Origin: a virus
DNA: 30,533 nt
Virus record (IMG/VR): IMGVR_UViG_3300030430_001676
Span: 1 to 30,533 of that record
Strand: one strand, 5' to 3'
The notes beneath the pieces are model-generated. The model worked only from the letters and a program-made list of their open reading frames with translations. It was not told the origin of the DNA and ran no database searches. The position numbers were made by a program, and so were the translations under genes. Each line of letters opens with the position of its first letter. Position 1 is the stretch's first letter. Shown here piece after piece: positions 8,242-15,151 of the stretch.

Positions 8242-9233
8242 TATCTAACATTGTTTATCTTGTTAAAGGCAAAGTCAAAGTCTACTGTGTAATTTATTAG
8301 TTTGTCATTAAGACTTGTTTTATGAGTAAATGATTTTGTCTTAGGTATGATAGGCAGAGTTTTACTTTCAAACCTTATAAATACATTCTCAGATATAAAG
8401 AGTTCTTCTACTGCTTCTTTTAAATCTTCTGGTATAAAGCCTGTATTTAGTTGTAAACTACTAAGAGCATTTACATTAAACCTTTCCTTTTGTCCTTCAT
8501 AAGTGTTATAAGTAACTGTGCTTGTGCTTACTGTGTTTCTTTTAAAACTCTCATCTCCTGTTACATTAAATGTTTCTACTGACTTTTTAAAGAAATATAA
8601 GTCTTGAAAAGCTCCATGCTTGTTTACAAATGTTACTTTATATGGTGTATGTTTGTCAGGACATTCTGTAGATACTGTAATGGTTTTTCTTGTAGTGCCT
8701 CCACTATCTTTTACAACTATTGTAGAACTGTTTGCAGGAATGGTTACATATTGTATCTTCTGATTAGAGTTACCATTGTCTGTAATGGAAGTTGTACTAC
8801 TATCTATAACTACACTTCCTGTACTCGCTGCATATACAGGTAATTTTCCAGCAGTATCTTTTGGAAGTACAATATTAGAAGAAGTAATAAGGTCATAGAT
8901 ATTACCCTGTGGATTTATCTCATCCTCAAAATATCCAAACCCATCAAAAGCTAAATAAGTATTTGTAACAGGATTACCAAAACTAAATACTGTATCTGTC
9001 TCATCAAATAAATTAGCTACAGTAGTAACCCAAACTGTATTAGATACATAGTCATTATTAAAACTAATATCTATAAAATCCCTTACAAGCTCTGCAATTT
9101 CAAATATAATTTTAGATTGTCCTGTGATTATTTCTTTTTGGATTGTAAATTTTAAATCACTATCAGAGTAACTCCCAGAAGTGCCTGTGTAAATATAGAT
9201 TTGTAATGTAACTGATTTAAGTGTTGCTGCCAT
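8241..9233 (-). CDS. Tail tip / baseplate protein
   Basis: This 330-residue beta-rich protein begins MAATLKSVTLQIYIYTGTSG. Recognisable features are IIFEIAELVRDFIDISF (about 38-54) and a central Ser/Thr/Val-rich insert (about 130-185). A C-terminal domain holds HTPYKVTFVNKHGAFQDLYF and FIPEDLKEAVEELFISENVF. From memory, the last motifs resemble tail-tip proteins of Bacteroidetes siphophages that pair with a large hub. The 1-nt stop/start overlap with the 1121-residue gene suggests one assembly unit. The exact role (distal tail protein versus baseplate wedge) is open. Confidence 0.65.
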   Translation of the reverse strand: MAATLKSVTLQIYIYTGTSGSYSDSDLKFTIQKEIITGQSKIIFEIAELVRDFIDISFNNDYVSNTVWVTTVANLFDETDTVFSFGNPVTNTYLAFDGFGYFEDEINPQGNIYDLITSSNIVLPKDTAGKLPVYAASTGSVVIDSSTTSITDNGNSNQKIQYVTIPANSSTIVVKDSGGTTRKTITVSTECPDKHTPYKVTFVNKHGAFQDLYFFKKSVETFNVTGDESFKRNTVSTSTVTYNTYEGQKERFNVNALSSLQLNTGFIPEDLKEAVEELFISENVFIRFESKTLPIIPKTKSFTHKTSLNDKLINYTVDFDFAFNKINNVR

Positions 9234-9235
9234 AA

Positions 9236-10789
9236 TTATCCAATTTGTCTACCTTGTCCATCTCCTCCACTACTACAGTTCCATTCCCAAACTTCTGAGA
9301 CTACACCATCTCCTATTCTCCATAAAATAAAACTGTTAAAAAAACTTGCATTTAGTGCTTGTAAGCTTATAAATGTTCTATTTACAAAAGTGTCTACAAC
9401 AAAATAGTTATCTTCACCCAAAAATGGTCCTTCTGCTGCATTTGTACTTTGGTTTGCATAACAGACTGTTTTACCTCTTGCATCTAAAATATCTACAGCC
9501 TCAGATAGAATTTTATAAGTTCTTGGATATTGGAAACCACTTTGACAAAAACTATCTTCTTCTGTCTCCCCATTTGAATTAATGTAATATACTATAGAGC
9601 CACATCTTGTTATTACAGCAGGTTGTTTTAAAGTAACTCCACTTGAACTTGGACAAGTAATAGCTGAATCACTTGAATACACTCCAGCAGGAGGAGTAAT
9701 TTCAAAAGAAACATTTCTGTCTGTTTCTGAGGTTACCTCTGGAAATGTTTTACCTGTTTGACCTATCAAAGTGTAGTCTGTTATTGTTCCTACTTTGGCA
9801 GTTCCTACAATTACATTACCATCTTTTCTAATACCTTGACCTTCTATCCCTGCAATTTCACAAGTAAATGTAGGTAAACCAGTACCTGCTTGAGATATGA
9901 CTTTAGGACAAACAATAGTAGCACCTGAGTTTGAAAAACCAGCTCCTACTGTGATGTTAAAATATACTGTAACATTCTGAGCTGCTGAGCCTGTATTTTC
10001 AGGTATAGTTGATAAAGTAGGAGAACCACTTGAGTCTGTTGCAAAAGAAGCAATCAATCCACCTGTAAGAGATGGAAGTGTAACTACCCCTGCTGCTGTA
10101 GCAGAACCACCTTGTAAATCTACTGCTGTAACTCCAGAACTCGCTGTACATCCAAGAGCATTAGATACTGTTACTGTAACAGGCACTCTTTGAACTGCTG
10201 TACAGGTATTTACTCCATTGTCATTAGCTCTAAGATATGCACTACCAGGACCTCCTGAATTACCTGATGTAATTGTTAAAGTAGAGCCACTAAGAGAAGT
10301 ATTAAATAAAGCAGGGTTCATATTTATTACTGAATACTTTGTAGCACTATTAAAAAAACTTGCTGCATTTATAGTTGCAGTATTGCCTCCTGATGCTATT
10401 GTTTGTGTTGATATACTACCATTAAGTGTAGGTCCACCTGTACAGGAGGGTGTAGAACCTGAGGTTACCTTAGCAATTTGAGTTGCTGTAGCTGTGCAAG
10501 TAAATGTACCATCAGAGCTGTTTGTATATCCTGTAGGTATACCAATTACTACAGATATAGTTCTTGATGTGTCTGTGCTTACTGTAGCAAATTTACCATT
10601 TGCAAAATCTCCAGCAGAACTTGTAAAACTTCTGAAAGTTCCTCTTTCTACATTTGGAATTGTTACTACCCCTTCTTGGTCTACAGAAAAACCTGTAAGG
10701 TTTGCTACATTACAATCATAAGCTACAGTTGGTTCTGTAGGTGTACTATAGTTTAAGTAAAAAGGACTCCTTGCATTTATCTTACTCAT
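9236..10789 (-). CDS. Beta-repeat tail protein
   Basis: The 517-residue protein opens with SPFYLNY and is then rich in Thr, Ser, Gly and Val for some 350 residues. Recurrent Cys-bearing beta repeats suggest three or four Ig-like units: ADFANGKFATVSTDTSRTIS near 60-80, GLIASFATDSSGSPTLSTIP near 245-265 and a more diverged copy near 335-375. The C-terminal 120 residues are different (CGSIVYYINSNGETEEDSFC; AVDILDARGKTVCYANQ; WEWNCSSGGDGQGRQIG), a globular end with several Cys. It lies between the gp10-like protein and tip proteins, suggesting a distal tail or host-surface adhesion component. The ATG overlaps the previous stop codon by 4 nt. No named family is claimed. Confidence 0.65.
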   Translation of the reverse strand: MSKINARSPFYLNYSTPTEPTVAYDCNVANLTGFSVDQEGVVTIPNVERGTFRSFTSSAGDFANGKFATVSTDTSRTISVVIGIPTGYTNSSDGTFTCTATATQIAKVTSGSTPSCTGGPTLNGSISTQTIASGGNTATINAASFFNSATKYSVINMNPALFNTSLSGSTLTITSGNSGGPGSAYLRANDNGVNTCTAVQRVPVTVTVSNALGCTASSGVTAVDLQGGSATAAGVVTLPSLTGGLIASFATDSSGSPTLSTIPENTGSAAQNVTVYFNITVGAGFSNSGATIVCPKVISQAGTGLPTFTCEIAGIEGQGIRKDGNVIVGTAKVGTITDYTLIGQTGKTFPEVTSETDRNVSFEITPPAGVYSSDSAITCPSSSGVTLKQPAVITRCGSIVYYINSNGETEEDSFCQSGFQYPRTYKILSEAVDILDARGKTVCYANQSTNAAEGPFLGEDNYFVVDTFVNRTFISLQALNASFFNSFILWRIGDGVVSEVWEWNCSSGGDGQGRQIG

Positions 10790-11328
10790 GTCAAATTAGT
10801 TTGTTCTAAAAAATTATCAAAGTCAAGCTCAAAGGCATCTATAAACTCCTCAGGAAGTTTAAGGTAATTATCCATAAAAGGTCTTGTGAAAAAATTACTT
10901 GCTCTTAGTCCTTTTTCATATATACTTTTTGCTATTAAATATTTAAGACTCTTTCTTGATATAAACCTTCCTTGAGCATCTCTTATACCATCTAAATTCT
11001 TTTTGACCATCCACTTATCTAATGATTGTGGTCTTATTGTTTTAAATCTACCTGAAAAGGCAAATCTACTGTTTCTACTTTGTGAGTATGAGCTTTTGCT
11101 ACCCCTTACACCCTCATCTTGGTAAGAGCCATATTCAAGCATAGAAAACTCTAAATTAAAACTGTTTGGATACTCATTAAGTGTATAACCCAAACTACCA
11201 TCTAAGTTACCTGAGCTGTTACCTGTTATAAATCTATTGTTTCTATTTCTTCTTAGATTCCCTTTAGCTTGTTTTATAACACTATCAGCAAACTTCTCTA
11301 ATATTTTTTTTACTTCTTTATATTCCAT
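10786..11328 (-). CDS. HK97 gp10-like tail completion / neck protein
   Basis: The product has 180 residues. It begins with a long amphipathic helix (EVKKILEKFADSVIKQAKGN), then a strand-rich middle (NSFNLEFSMLEYGSYQDEG), then RFKTIRPQSLDKWMVKKN and a C-terminal SNFFTRPFMDNYLKLPEEFI. The helix, the MLEYGSYQDEG.RG pattern and the FF.RP.....L..L ending fit the gp10-like family, which joins tail to head. Its order, just before a tail-terminator-like gene on the map, agrees. Family membership is inferred from pattern and context, since gp10 proteins diverge strongly. Confidence 0.65.
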   Translation of the reverse strand: MEYKEVKKILEKFADSVIKQAKGNLRRNRNNRFITGNSSGNLDGSLGYTLNEYPNSFNLEFSMLEYGSYQDEGVRGSKSSYSQSRNSRFAFSGRFKTIRPQSLDKWMVKKNLDGIRDAQGRFISRKSLKYLIAKSIYEKGLRASNFFTRPFMDNYLKLPEEFIDAFELDFDNFLEQTNLT

Positions 11329-11786
11329 TAGCTACAGACTGTCATTTCGTTTTGTAATAATATGTTAAAGGTTGCTGTCCATCCTGCAAGTTTATTTTCA
11401 AACCTATCTACAAAAGGCTCACAACTTACATCTTCTATAATTTGAAATTTGTTTACATATAAATCCCCTCTTTGAAACTGATTTAGAACTCTTGTAAGGA
11501 CTGCAAGTTGAGTATTTAGTATGTCTTGCTCATTGTCATTACCCACAAATATATCAGTAGTCTCATCTTTGCTAATATCTACTATATCCATGCAGATAAT
11601 AGAAGTATTAAATGTAATGACCTTTTCACCTACTGTAGCATTGTTTACAATCAAGTGAGCCAAAGGAAAGATAGTTTGCTTACCTAAATCTACATCTGAA
11701 AGCTCACCATAAGTAACAGTCTTTACAAAAGGTTCTGCTGCAAGAGTAGTCTTGAGCTGGTTTGTTACATCATAAAAGGCTTTCAT
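11328..11786 (-). CDS. Tail terminator-like protein
   Basis: This 152-residue protein has alternating helix and strand. It begins KAFYDVTNQLKTTLAAEPFV, followed by TVTYGELSDVDLGKQTIFPL, AHLIVNNA, a central IICMDIVDISKDETTD and a C-terminal ENKLAGWTATFNILLQNE. The pattern of an N-terminal helix, a 'fixed-date' strand pair and a C-terminal hydrophobic strand is typical of phage tail-terminator or minor tail proteins that cap the tail tube. The next gene (gp10-like) starts at the overlapping stop. The ATG overlaps the TGA of the -1 frameshift frame of the chaperone gene, indicating translational coupling to it. Confidence 0.6.
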   Translation of the reverse strand: MKAFYDVTNQLKTTLAAEPFVKTVTYGELSDVDLGKQTIFPLAHLIVNNATVGEKVITFNTSIICMDIVDISKDETTDIFVGNDNEQDILNTQLAVLTRVLNQFQRGDLYVNKFQIIEDVSCEPFVDRFENKLAGWTATFNILLQNEMTVCS

Positions 11787-11932
11787 TTTTTAAGTCTTTT
11801 TAATTCTATTTCTGTTTTCTCTTTCTCAAATGATAAATACATCAGACATTTATGGACATTTAATTTGGTAACCAGGTCATACTTGGTAACATCCCCCTGA
11901 GCCAATCCATAGATTGACTGATACCACCCCCA
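11783..11932 (-). CDS. -1 frame extension of the tail assembly chaperone (frameshift product part)
   Basis: From the slippery site the -1 frame is open for 49 codons to TGA at 11785-11783, which overlaps the next ATG. The product reads WGWYQSIYGLAQGDVTKYDL followed by VTKLNVHKCLMYLSFEKEK and a Lys-rich helix. It is far more protein-like than the frame-0 end (GGGISQSMDWLRGMLPSMTW), which is compositionally odd. From memory, the WGWY...LA.GD....VT.LNVH..L..L.FEKEK pattern occurs in flavophage tail chaperone products. There is no start codon before the slippery site in this frame, so expression requires frameshifting. The fused product would have 245 residues if initiation is at 12522. Confidence 0.8.
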   Translation of the reverse strand, partial: WGWYQSIYGLAQGDVTKYDLVTKLNVHKCLMYLSFEKEKTEIELKRLKK

Positions 11933-12522
11933 TTTTTTTCCAAAGTTAGCTTTTGCTCCATAGTCAGGTTCTCCTCCATTTCTTTGCTCAAATAATTCAG
12001 GGTAGTTTGCAGTAACTCCTCTTGTAAAAGATAAAAAAAAACCAGAGCACCCATAACAACATCTAAAGGCATCTGCTTCATTAGCTCTGGATTTTCTTCT
12101 GCTGTATAATCCTCTATTTGGTATCTATCTCCTTTTTTAAATTTAACAGGCCTGTAAAGAACTGTCATAGCTTTGTGCATATTATCCCAATCTTTTATGT
12201 TGTTATCTATGTCTATGTATTCTCCTAAAGTCATATCATCCAGCTTTGGTATAAAACCATACTGAATACCATCCATAATAAATAGATTTATAAAAGGTGT
12301 TTTAGATTGAAAGTTCTTATTAAGTTCTTTTATTACTTTTTGAACATAGGTAAATTTTACTGTAGCTATATCTTTCAGAGGGAGGTTACAAAATATCTCT
12401 ACCATCTTTTGAAGTAGAAAGTTAGAACCTTGGTTGTCCTCTGTGTTTATCTTTTCAAATTTTTGATATTGTTCTAAAGTCATCTCTGAGAGACTTTCAG
12501 GAACAGGTATTTTAATCTTCAT
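11860..12522 (-). CDS. Tail assembly chaperone (frame-0 product)
   Basis: Starting at the second Met (12522), the frame-0 product has 220 residues. The 39 extra bases back to 12561 overlap the terminator and are unlikely to be translated. The body contains SLSEMTLEQYQKFEKINTED, then FIPKLDDMTLGEYIDIDNNI near 112-131, MHKAMTVLYRPVKFKKGDRY and MPLDVVMGALVFFYLLQEEL. These are features I recall from a conserved flavophage protein located near tail genes. The combination of a body, a slippery site and a -1 extension matches the G/GT-type chaperones that load the tape measure protein. The order here differs from lambda because the tape measure is far downstream. Start motif TTATTATATA lies three nt before the ATG. 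Confidence 0.75.
   Translation of the reverse strand: MKIKIPVPESLSEMTLEQYQKFEKINTEDNQGSNFLLQKMVEIFCNLPLKDIATVKFTYVQKVIKELNKNFQSKTPFINLFIMDGIQYGFIPKLDDMTLGEYIDIDNNIKDWDNMHKAMTVLYRPVKFKKGDRYQIEDYTAEENPELMKQMPLDVVMGALVFFYLLQEELLQTTLNYLSKEMEENLTMEQKLTLEKNGGGISQSMDWLRGMLPSMTWLPN
11901..11938 (-). promoter_or_regulatory. Programmed -1 frameshift signal: slippery A_AAA_AAT plus hairpin
   Basis: In frame 0 the codons are GAA AAA AAT, so the heptamer A AAA AAT (11938-11932) is in the X XXY YYZ phase. Both tRNAs can re-pair one base back as AAA AAA. Thirteen nt downstream a 7-bp stem GTCAATC / GATTGGC (one T-G pair, loop TATG, 11918-11901) could pause the ribosome. The run of seven A residues is the only such run near the gene end, and it sits immediately before the point where the -1 frame becomes protein-like. 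Confidence 0.75.
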
Positions 12523-12535
12523 ACTTATATAATAA
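12523..12535 (-). promoter_or_regulatory. Start-proximal TTATTATATA motif, copy before the tail operon
   Basis: The minus strand reads TTATTATATA (12535-12526), then AGT, then ATG (12522). It follows directly after the terminator at 12560-12585, so it lies exactly where a new transcription unit for the tail genes must begin. This position favours a promoter role for the motif. Confidence 0.55.
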
Positions 12536-12559
12536 AATTCTTGTAAAAGTGTATAAAAC

Positions 12560-12585
12560 AAAAAACCCCCAATCTCTTGAGGGTC
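12560..12585 (-). terminator. Rho-independent terminator after the terminase block
   Basis: The minus strand has ACCCTC (12584-12579), an 8-nt loop, GGGGGT (12570-12565) and then a run of T. The 6-bp stem has one T-G pair. It lies six nt after the stop codon of the 12591-13016 gene and just before the tail operon. Confidence 0.8.
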
Positions 12586-12590
12586 TTTTT

Positions 12591-13016
12591 CTAATCAAAT
12601 GAAAAATGTTTTCTTTTATAATAAGCTCCATCAGGCTGTGTAAACCTATGCTTGTAATTATCATAGAGCCAAATGTAGGTCTCCTTAATTTTTTTGCTTA
12701 TCATATATTGTCCTTTTTTATTTTGTTTATATATTATTGTTCCTTCTTTATACTGACCTTGTAATTCTATTTCAAGTCTTACATCAGGTCTTGGACCTTT
12801 ACTCAAAGGTACGGGATAAACTCTTATGTAATTATCCCAACACCTTGTCATTTTTTTCCAAGGAGGTTTATTCAGTCTATAATCCATTTTACTGTAGTTG
12901 CTAAACCTATAATACCAAGATAGGTATAAACTATAATAAAACAAAACCCAAGAAATACTTTTCTTAGGTTCTTTTTGTTTTGTTCTTCTGTAATTGTTTT
13001 TATTTTCATATATCAA
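12591..13016 (-). CDS. Unknown protein after the terminase genes
   Basis: The open frame is 141 residues from 13016. The first 43 residues are Tyr/Ser/Lys-rich with a short hydrophobic run (ISWVLFYYSLYLSWYY). A second Met at residue 44 (start near 12887: MDYRLNKPPWKKMTRCWDNY) could give a 98-residue soluble protein. The second half has a conserved-looking core (RVYPVPLSKGPRPDVRLEIE; WLYDNYKHRFTQPDGAYYKR) rich in aromatic and basic residues, suggesting nucleic acid binding or an early regulatory role. The frame overlaps the 64-residue gene by 11 nt. Family unknown. Which start is used is uncertain. Confidence 0.55.
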   Translation of the reverse strand: MIYENKNNYRRTKQKEPKKSISWVLFYYSLYLSWYYRFSNYSKMDYRLNKPPWKKMTRCWDNYIRVYPVPLSKGPRPDVRLEIELQGQYKEGTIIYKQNKKGQYMISKKIKETYIWLYDNYKHRFTQPDGAYYKRKHFSFD

Positions 13017-13200
13017 AATTATTCATTATATTATTTGTTATCTCTTGATTTAAATTTATCAAGTCTTGAGCATCTACTAATGTTTTATACTCCTCTGCTT
13101 CTTTAAGTGAAGGGAAGTCTCTATAACCTCCTCTATAGTCTCCATCTTTCCAATGGACTCTAAAGTAACCTGTAATTAATTCTTCTATTGTTGTTTTCAT
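13006..13200 (-). CDS. Unknown small protein (64 aa)
   Basis: The product is 64 residues: MKTTIEELITGYFRVHWKDG then DYRGGYRDFPSLKEAEEYKT and an Asn-rich helical end. It looks like a small alpha/beta protein: strand (FRVHWKDG), turn (YRGGYRDF), helix (SLKEAEEYKTLV). It follows the 81-bp regulatory gap at 13201-13281 and overlaps the next gene by 11 nt. Position between terminase and tail operon, and its own probable promoter, suggest an independently regulated small gene. No family is recognised. Confidence 0.6.
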   Translation of the reverse strand: MKTTIEELITGYFRVHWKDGDYRGGYRDFPSLKEAEEYKTLVDAQDLINLNQEITNNIMNNFDI

Positions 13201-13281
13201 TTTCTATTGTTTTAATTTTAGTTTTAAAATTGTTTTAATGTTTATGATGTAAATGTAATAAACATTTTATTAACAACCAAA
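13201..13281. promoter_or_regulatory. A/T-rich control region with direct repeat and inverted repeat
   Basis: This 81-bp gene-free stretch is one of the longest in the genome. It holds two copies of attgttttaat (13206-13216 and 13229-13239, 23 bp apart). It also holds a perfect 9-bp inverted repeat, AATGTTTAT / ATAAACATT (13237-13245 and 13258-13266), around a 12-bp spacer, and the palindrome ttttaaaa (13222-13229). The arrangement resembles operator sites or iterons in front of the 64-residue gene. It may be a regulatory site, or a small replication element since a DnaA-like initiator is encoded nearby. Confidence 0.5.
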
Positions 13282-14454
13282 TCAATAAATAAAATATTGT
13301 CCTTTGTGTGGATTTTCTAATACATCTGTTAGAACATATCTGGCAGCATCTATACAGTCAGGATGCTCTCCCTCAGGCTTTTGCAAAGTGTTACCTTCTT
13401 TATCTTTTGACCATACATAGCCTTGTAACTCTCTTTTTAGGTTCTTACTTCTTTGAGTTACATATATTTCATTCTGATTTATAAGATTTATACCATAGAT
13501 AACAGAGTCTCTGCCTTTGGTACAAGGAAAGATATTATGACCATACTGAGAAAGTTCAGATATACTCTTTGGTTCTGCTGAGTCTGCTATTATGTTTTCT
13601 TTGATATTATGCTGATTTAGATATCTGCTTATGTCTCTATTTAACATTCCTGTCTTGTACAGGACCTCGTCAAATATGTAAGCATCATTATACTTATAAA
13701 GTGCAATTAAGGTTGTTGGGTCTACACTATAACCAAAATCCATGCCATAGCTAAGCAGCTTTGCCTCTCCAGGTATAGTATCAATTTCTTTCCAATCAGA
13801 TATACAAGCTCCCTCAAGACTTCCTGTAAGACCATCCAAATACACCCTACAATAGTTTTTCCAAAAAGTTGAGGTCTTAGCTTTTACTCTTGCTTTCTCC
13901 AGCTCCTTGACTATTGCATCAGATAAGTTTTCATTATCTCTGTAGGTAAGAGTTATGTAATCTGTATCAGGCTGACCTATCAGTTCCTTGTCTACCCAAA
14001 ACCTATTAACAGGATTGTAGTCAAGCCATATAGCTCCAGAGGTTCTTACAGCTAATTCTTGATAGCTGCTAAAGCTACAGTTGTTACACTCATTCATAAA
14101 TAGGTCTGTCCTTCTTGCCCCTTTGAGTTTCTCTGGCATATCTGTTGAGAAGAACTCTATATAGCTTCCATTACTAAAAGTGTACTTTAGAAGGCTTCTA
14201 TTGAACTTACTCTCATCAAACCTACCAAGACCTTGCATGATACTGAGAAAGTCTTTTAGAGAGCCTCTCCTTAAACTTGGGATAGTAGAAGCTACTACAC
14301 TTATTTCTTTTCCTTTATTCTTTATGGCATCATTTATAAGAATCAAAAGTATACCTATAGTCTTACCAGCAGAAGTACCTCCTCTGATAATTTTTATTCT
14401 TTGTTTTAACTCTCTGAGTTTATTTACTGCTGTAGTTTTCTTTGGCAGCATCAA
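13282..14454 (-). CDS. terL: Terminase large subunit
   Basis: This 390-residue packaging ATPase/nuclease is of the PBSX/Terminase_3 type. The Walker A motif is GGTSAGKT at residues 25-32, and Walker B is DLFMNE at about 117-122 with a following catalytic-type Glu. The C-terminal nuclease shows MDFGY (Asp239), ADSAEPKSI (Asp291) and HPDCIDAARY (Asp366/Asp369), the usual metal-binding triad positions. It cuts and pumps genome DNA into the prohead through the portal. The ATG overlaps the small-subunit stop codon. Unlike most siphophages, the portal is not next door but 12 kb away on the map. Confidence 0.95.
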   Translation of the reverse strand: MMLPKKTTAVNKLRELKQRIKIIRGGTSAGKTIGILLILINDAIKNKGKEISVVASTIPSLRRGSLKDFLSIMQGLGRFDESKFNRSLLKYTFSNGSYIEFFSTDMPEKLKGARRTDLFMNECNNCSFSSYQELAVRTSGAIWLDYNPVNRFWVDKELIGQPDTDYITLTYRDNENLSDAIVKELEKARVKAKTSTFWKNYCRVYLDGLTGSLEGACISDWKEIDTIPGEAKLLSYGMDFGYSVDPTTLIALYKYNDAYIFDEVLYKTGMLNRDISRYLNQHNIKENIIADSAEPKSISELSQYGHNIFPCTKGRDSVIYGINLINQNEIYVTQRSKNLKRELQGYVWSKDKEGNTLQKPEGEHPDCIDAARYVLTDVLENPHKGQYFIY

Positions 14455-14681
14455 TCAACAAATATTGGAATATCTTCTGTGAGTTGTATGTTCTTATTCT
14501 CTACAGGTTTACCTGCATAGTAATTTAGGTAGAGCTGCACAAACTTAAAGTCTCCTTCTTTGACTCCCTTTGCCAGAGCCTCCAATGCATAAGGTTCTAA
14601 TGGAGTAAGTTTCTCTATTAAAGATACCTCATCTGATTTAGATTTCCTACCTGCTCCTTGTCTTTTACCACCATGTTTCAT
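14451..14681 (-). CDS. terS: Terminase small subunit-like protein
   Basis: The 76-residue product starts with a basic Gly-rich segment (KHGGKRQGAGRKSKSDEVS) found in many terminase small subunits and other DNA-binding phage proteins. It continues as helices (LIEKLTPLEPYALEALAKGV; FKFVQLYLNYYAGKP). It is shorter than common small terminases (120-200 residues), but its 4-nt overlap with terL makes the role likely. It would recognise the packaging site on concatemeric DNA. The palindrome TTGATTAATCAA sits 12 nt upstream of the ATG. An alternative is a small helix-turn-helix regulator co-transcribed with terL. Confidence 0.7.
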   Translation of the reverse strand: MKHGGKRQGAGRKSKSDEVSLIEKLTPLEPYALEALAKGVKEGDFKFVQLYLNYYAGKPVENKNIQLTEDIPIFVD

Positions 14682-14692
14682 CTTGAAAAAAC

Positions 14693-14715
14693 TTGATTAA
14701 TCAAATATATAATAA
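14693..14715 (-). promoter_or_regulatory. Promoter-like element overlapping a palindrome before terS
   Basis: The minus strand carries TTATTATATA (14715-14706), TATATTTG (14709-14702, matching the Bacteroidetes -7 element TAnnTTTG) and a perfect palindrome TTGATTAATCAA (14704-14693). The palindrome overlaps the end of the promoter element, a position where a bound repressor would block transcription. The -33 element is not obvious. Confidence 0.5.
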
Positions 14716-14731
14716 AAAAAAGCCTTGTTTG

Positions 14732-15151
14732 TTAAAATAACTTTCTTTGATTTATGTCTGTTTTTGGTTGTGTATTCTCTTTATGAGTACACCACCTTAG
14801 ATTGCTCACAAGATTATTAAATGAATTATCATCTATGTGGTCTACATCTGTATATAAAAGTTTTTTGTAATTTTTTATAAAACTACAAGCAACTAATCTA
14901 TTAATCCTAAAGTATTTTGGTTTACCTAATACAGGAAGTCTTACAGAAAGATATCTTTTATCTGCTGTGAGTTGATATTTTAAGAACTTATTTGTTTTCA
15001 TGCTATAAACTCTACCCATTCTATTTATCCTATATTCAGGGTCTATTTGTTCAACAAAATCTTTTTTATATTCCCAATGCTGAATGGGGAACAATGTTGA
15101 AAGATGTTCATTTTCAGAATCTGTAAATTGAAATTTTAATTGCTTGTTCAT
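14732..15151 (-). CDS. HNH endonuclease with NUMOD4-like segment
   Basis: The 139-residue protein has a NUMOD4-like segment (about 38-75: EYRINRMGRVYSMKTNKFLK) and an HNH core (DVDHIDDNSFNNLVSNLRWC at 102-121, then THKEN). This is the arrangement of phage free-standing homing or packaging-associated HNH nucleases. Location directly before terS-terL fits two hypotheses: a homing endonuclease parked in the early region, or an HNH protein assisting terminase cleavage as in some cos phages. Its ATG overlaps the initiator stop codon by 4 nt, so it is co-translated with the replication genes. Confidence 0.9.
   Translation of the reverse strand: MNKQLKFQFTDSENEHLSTLFPIQHWEYKKDFVEQIDPEYRINRMGRVYSMKTNKFLKYQLTADKRYLSVRLPVLGKPKYFRINRLVACSFIKNYKKLLYTDVDHIDDNSFNNLVSNLRWCTHKENTQPKTDINQRKLF

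Noticed and set aside
12523-12561. Upstream start at 12561 for the chaperone gene
   Set aside because: It lies within the terminator U-tract and adds 13 residues without similarity. Met at 12522 follows the shared start motif.
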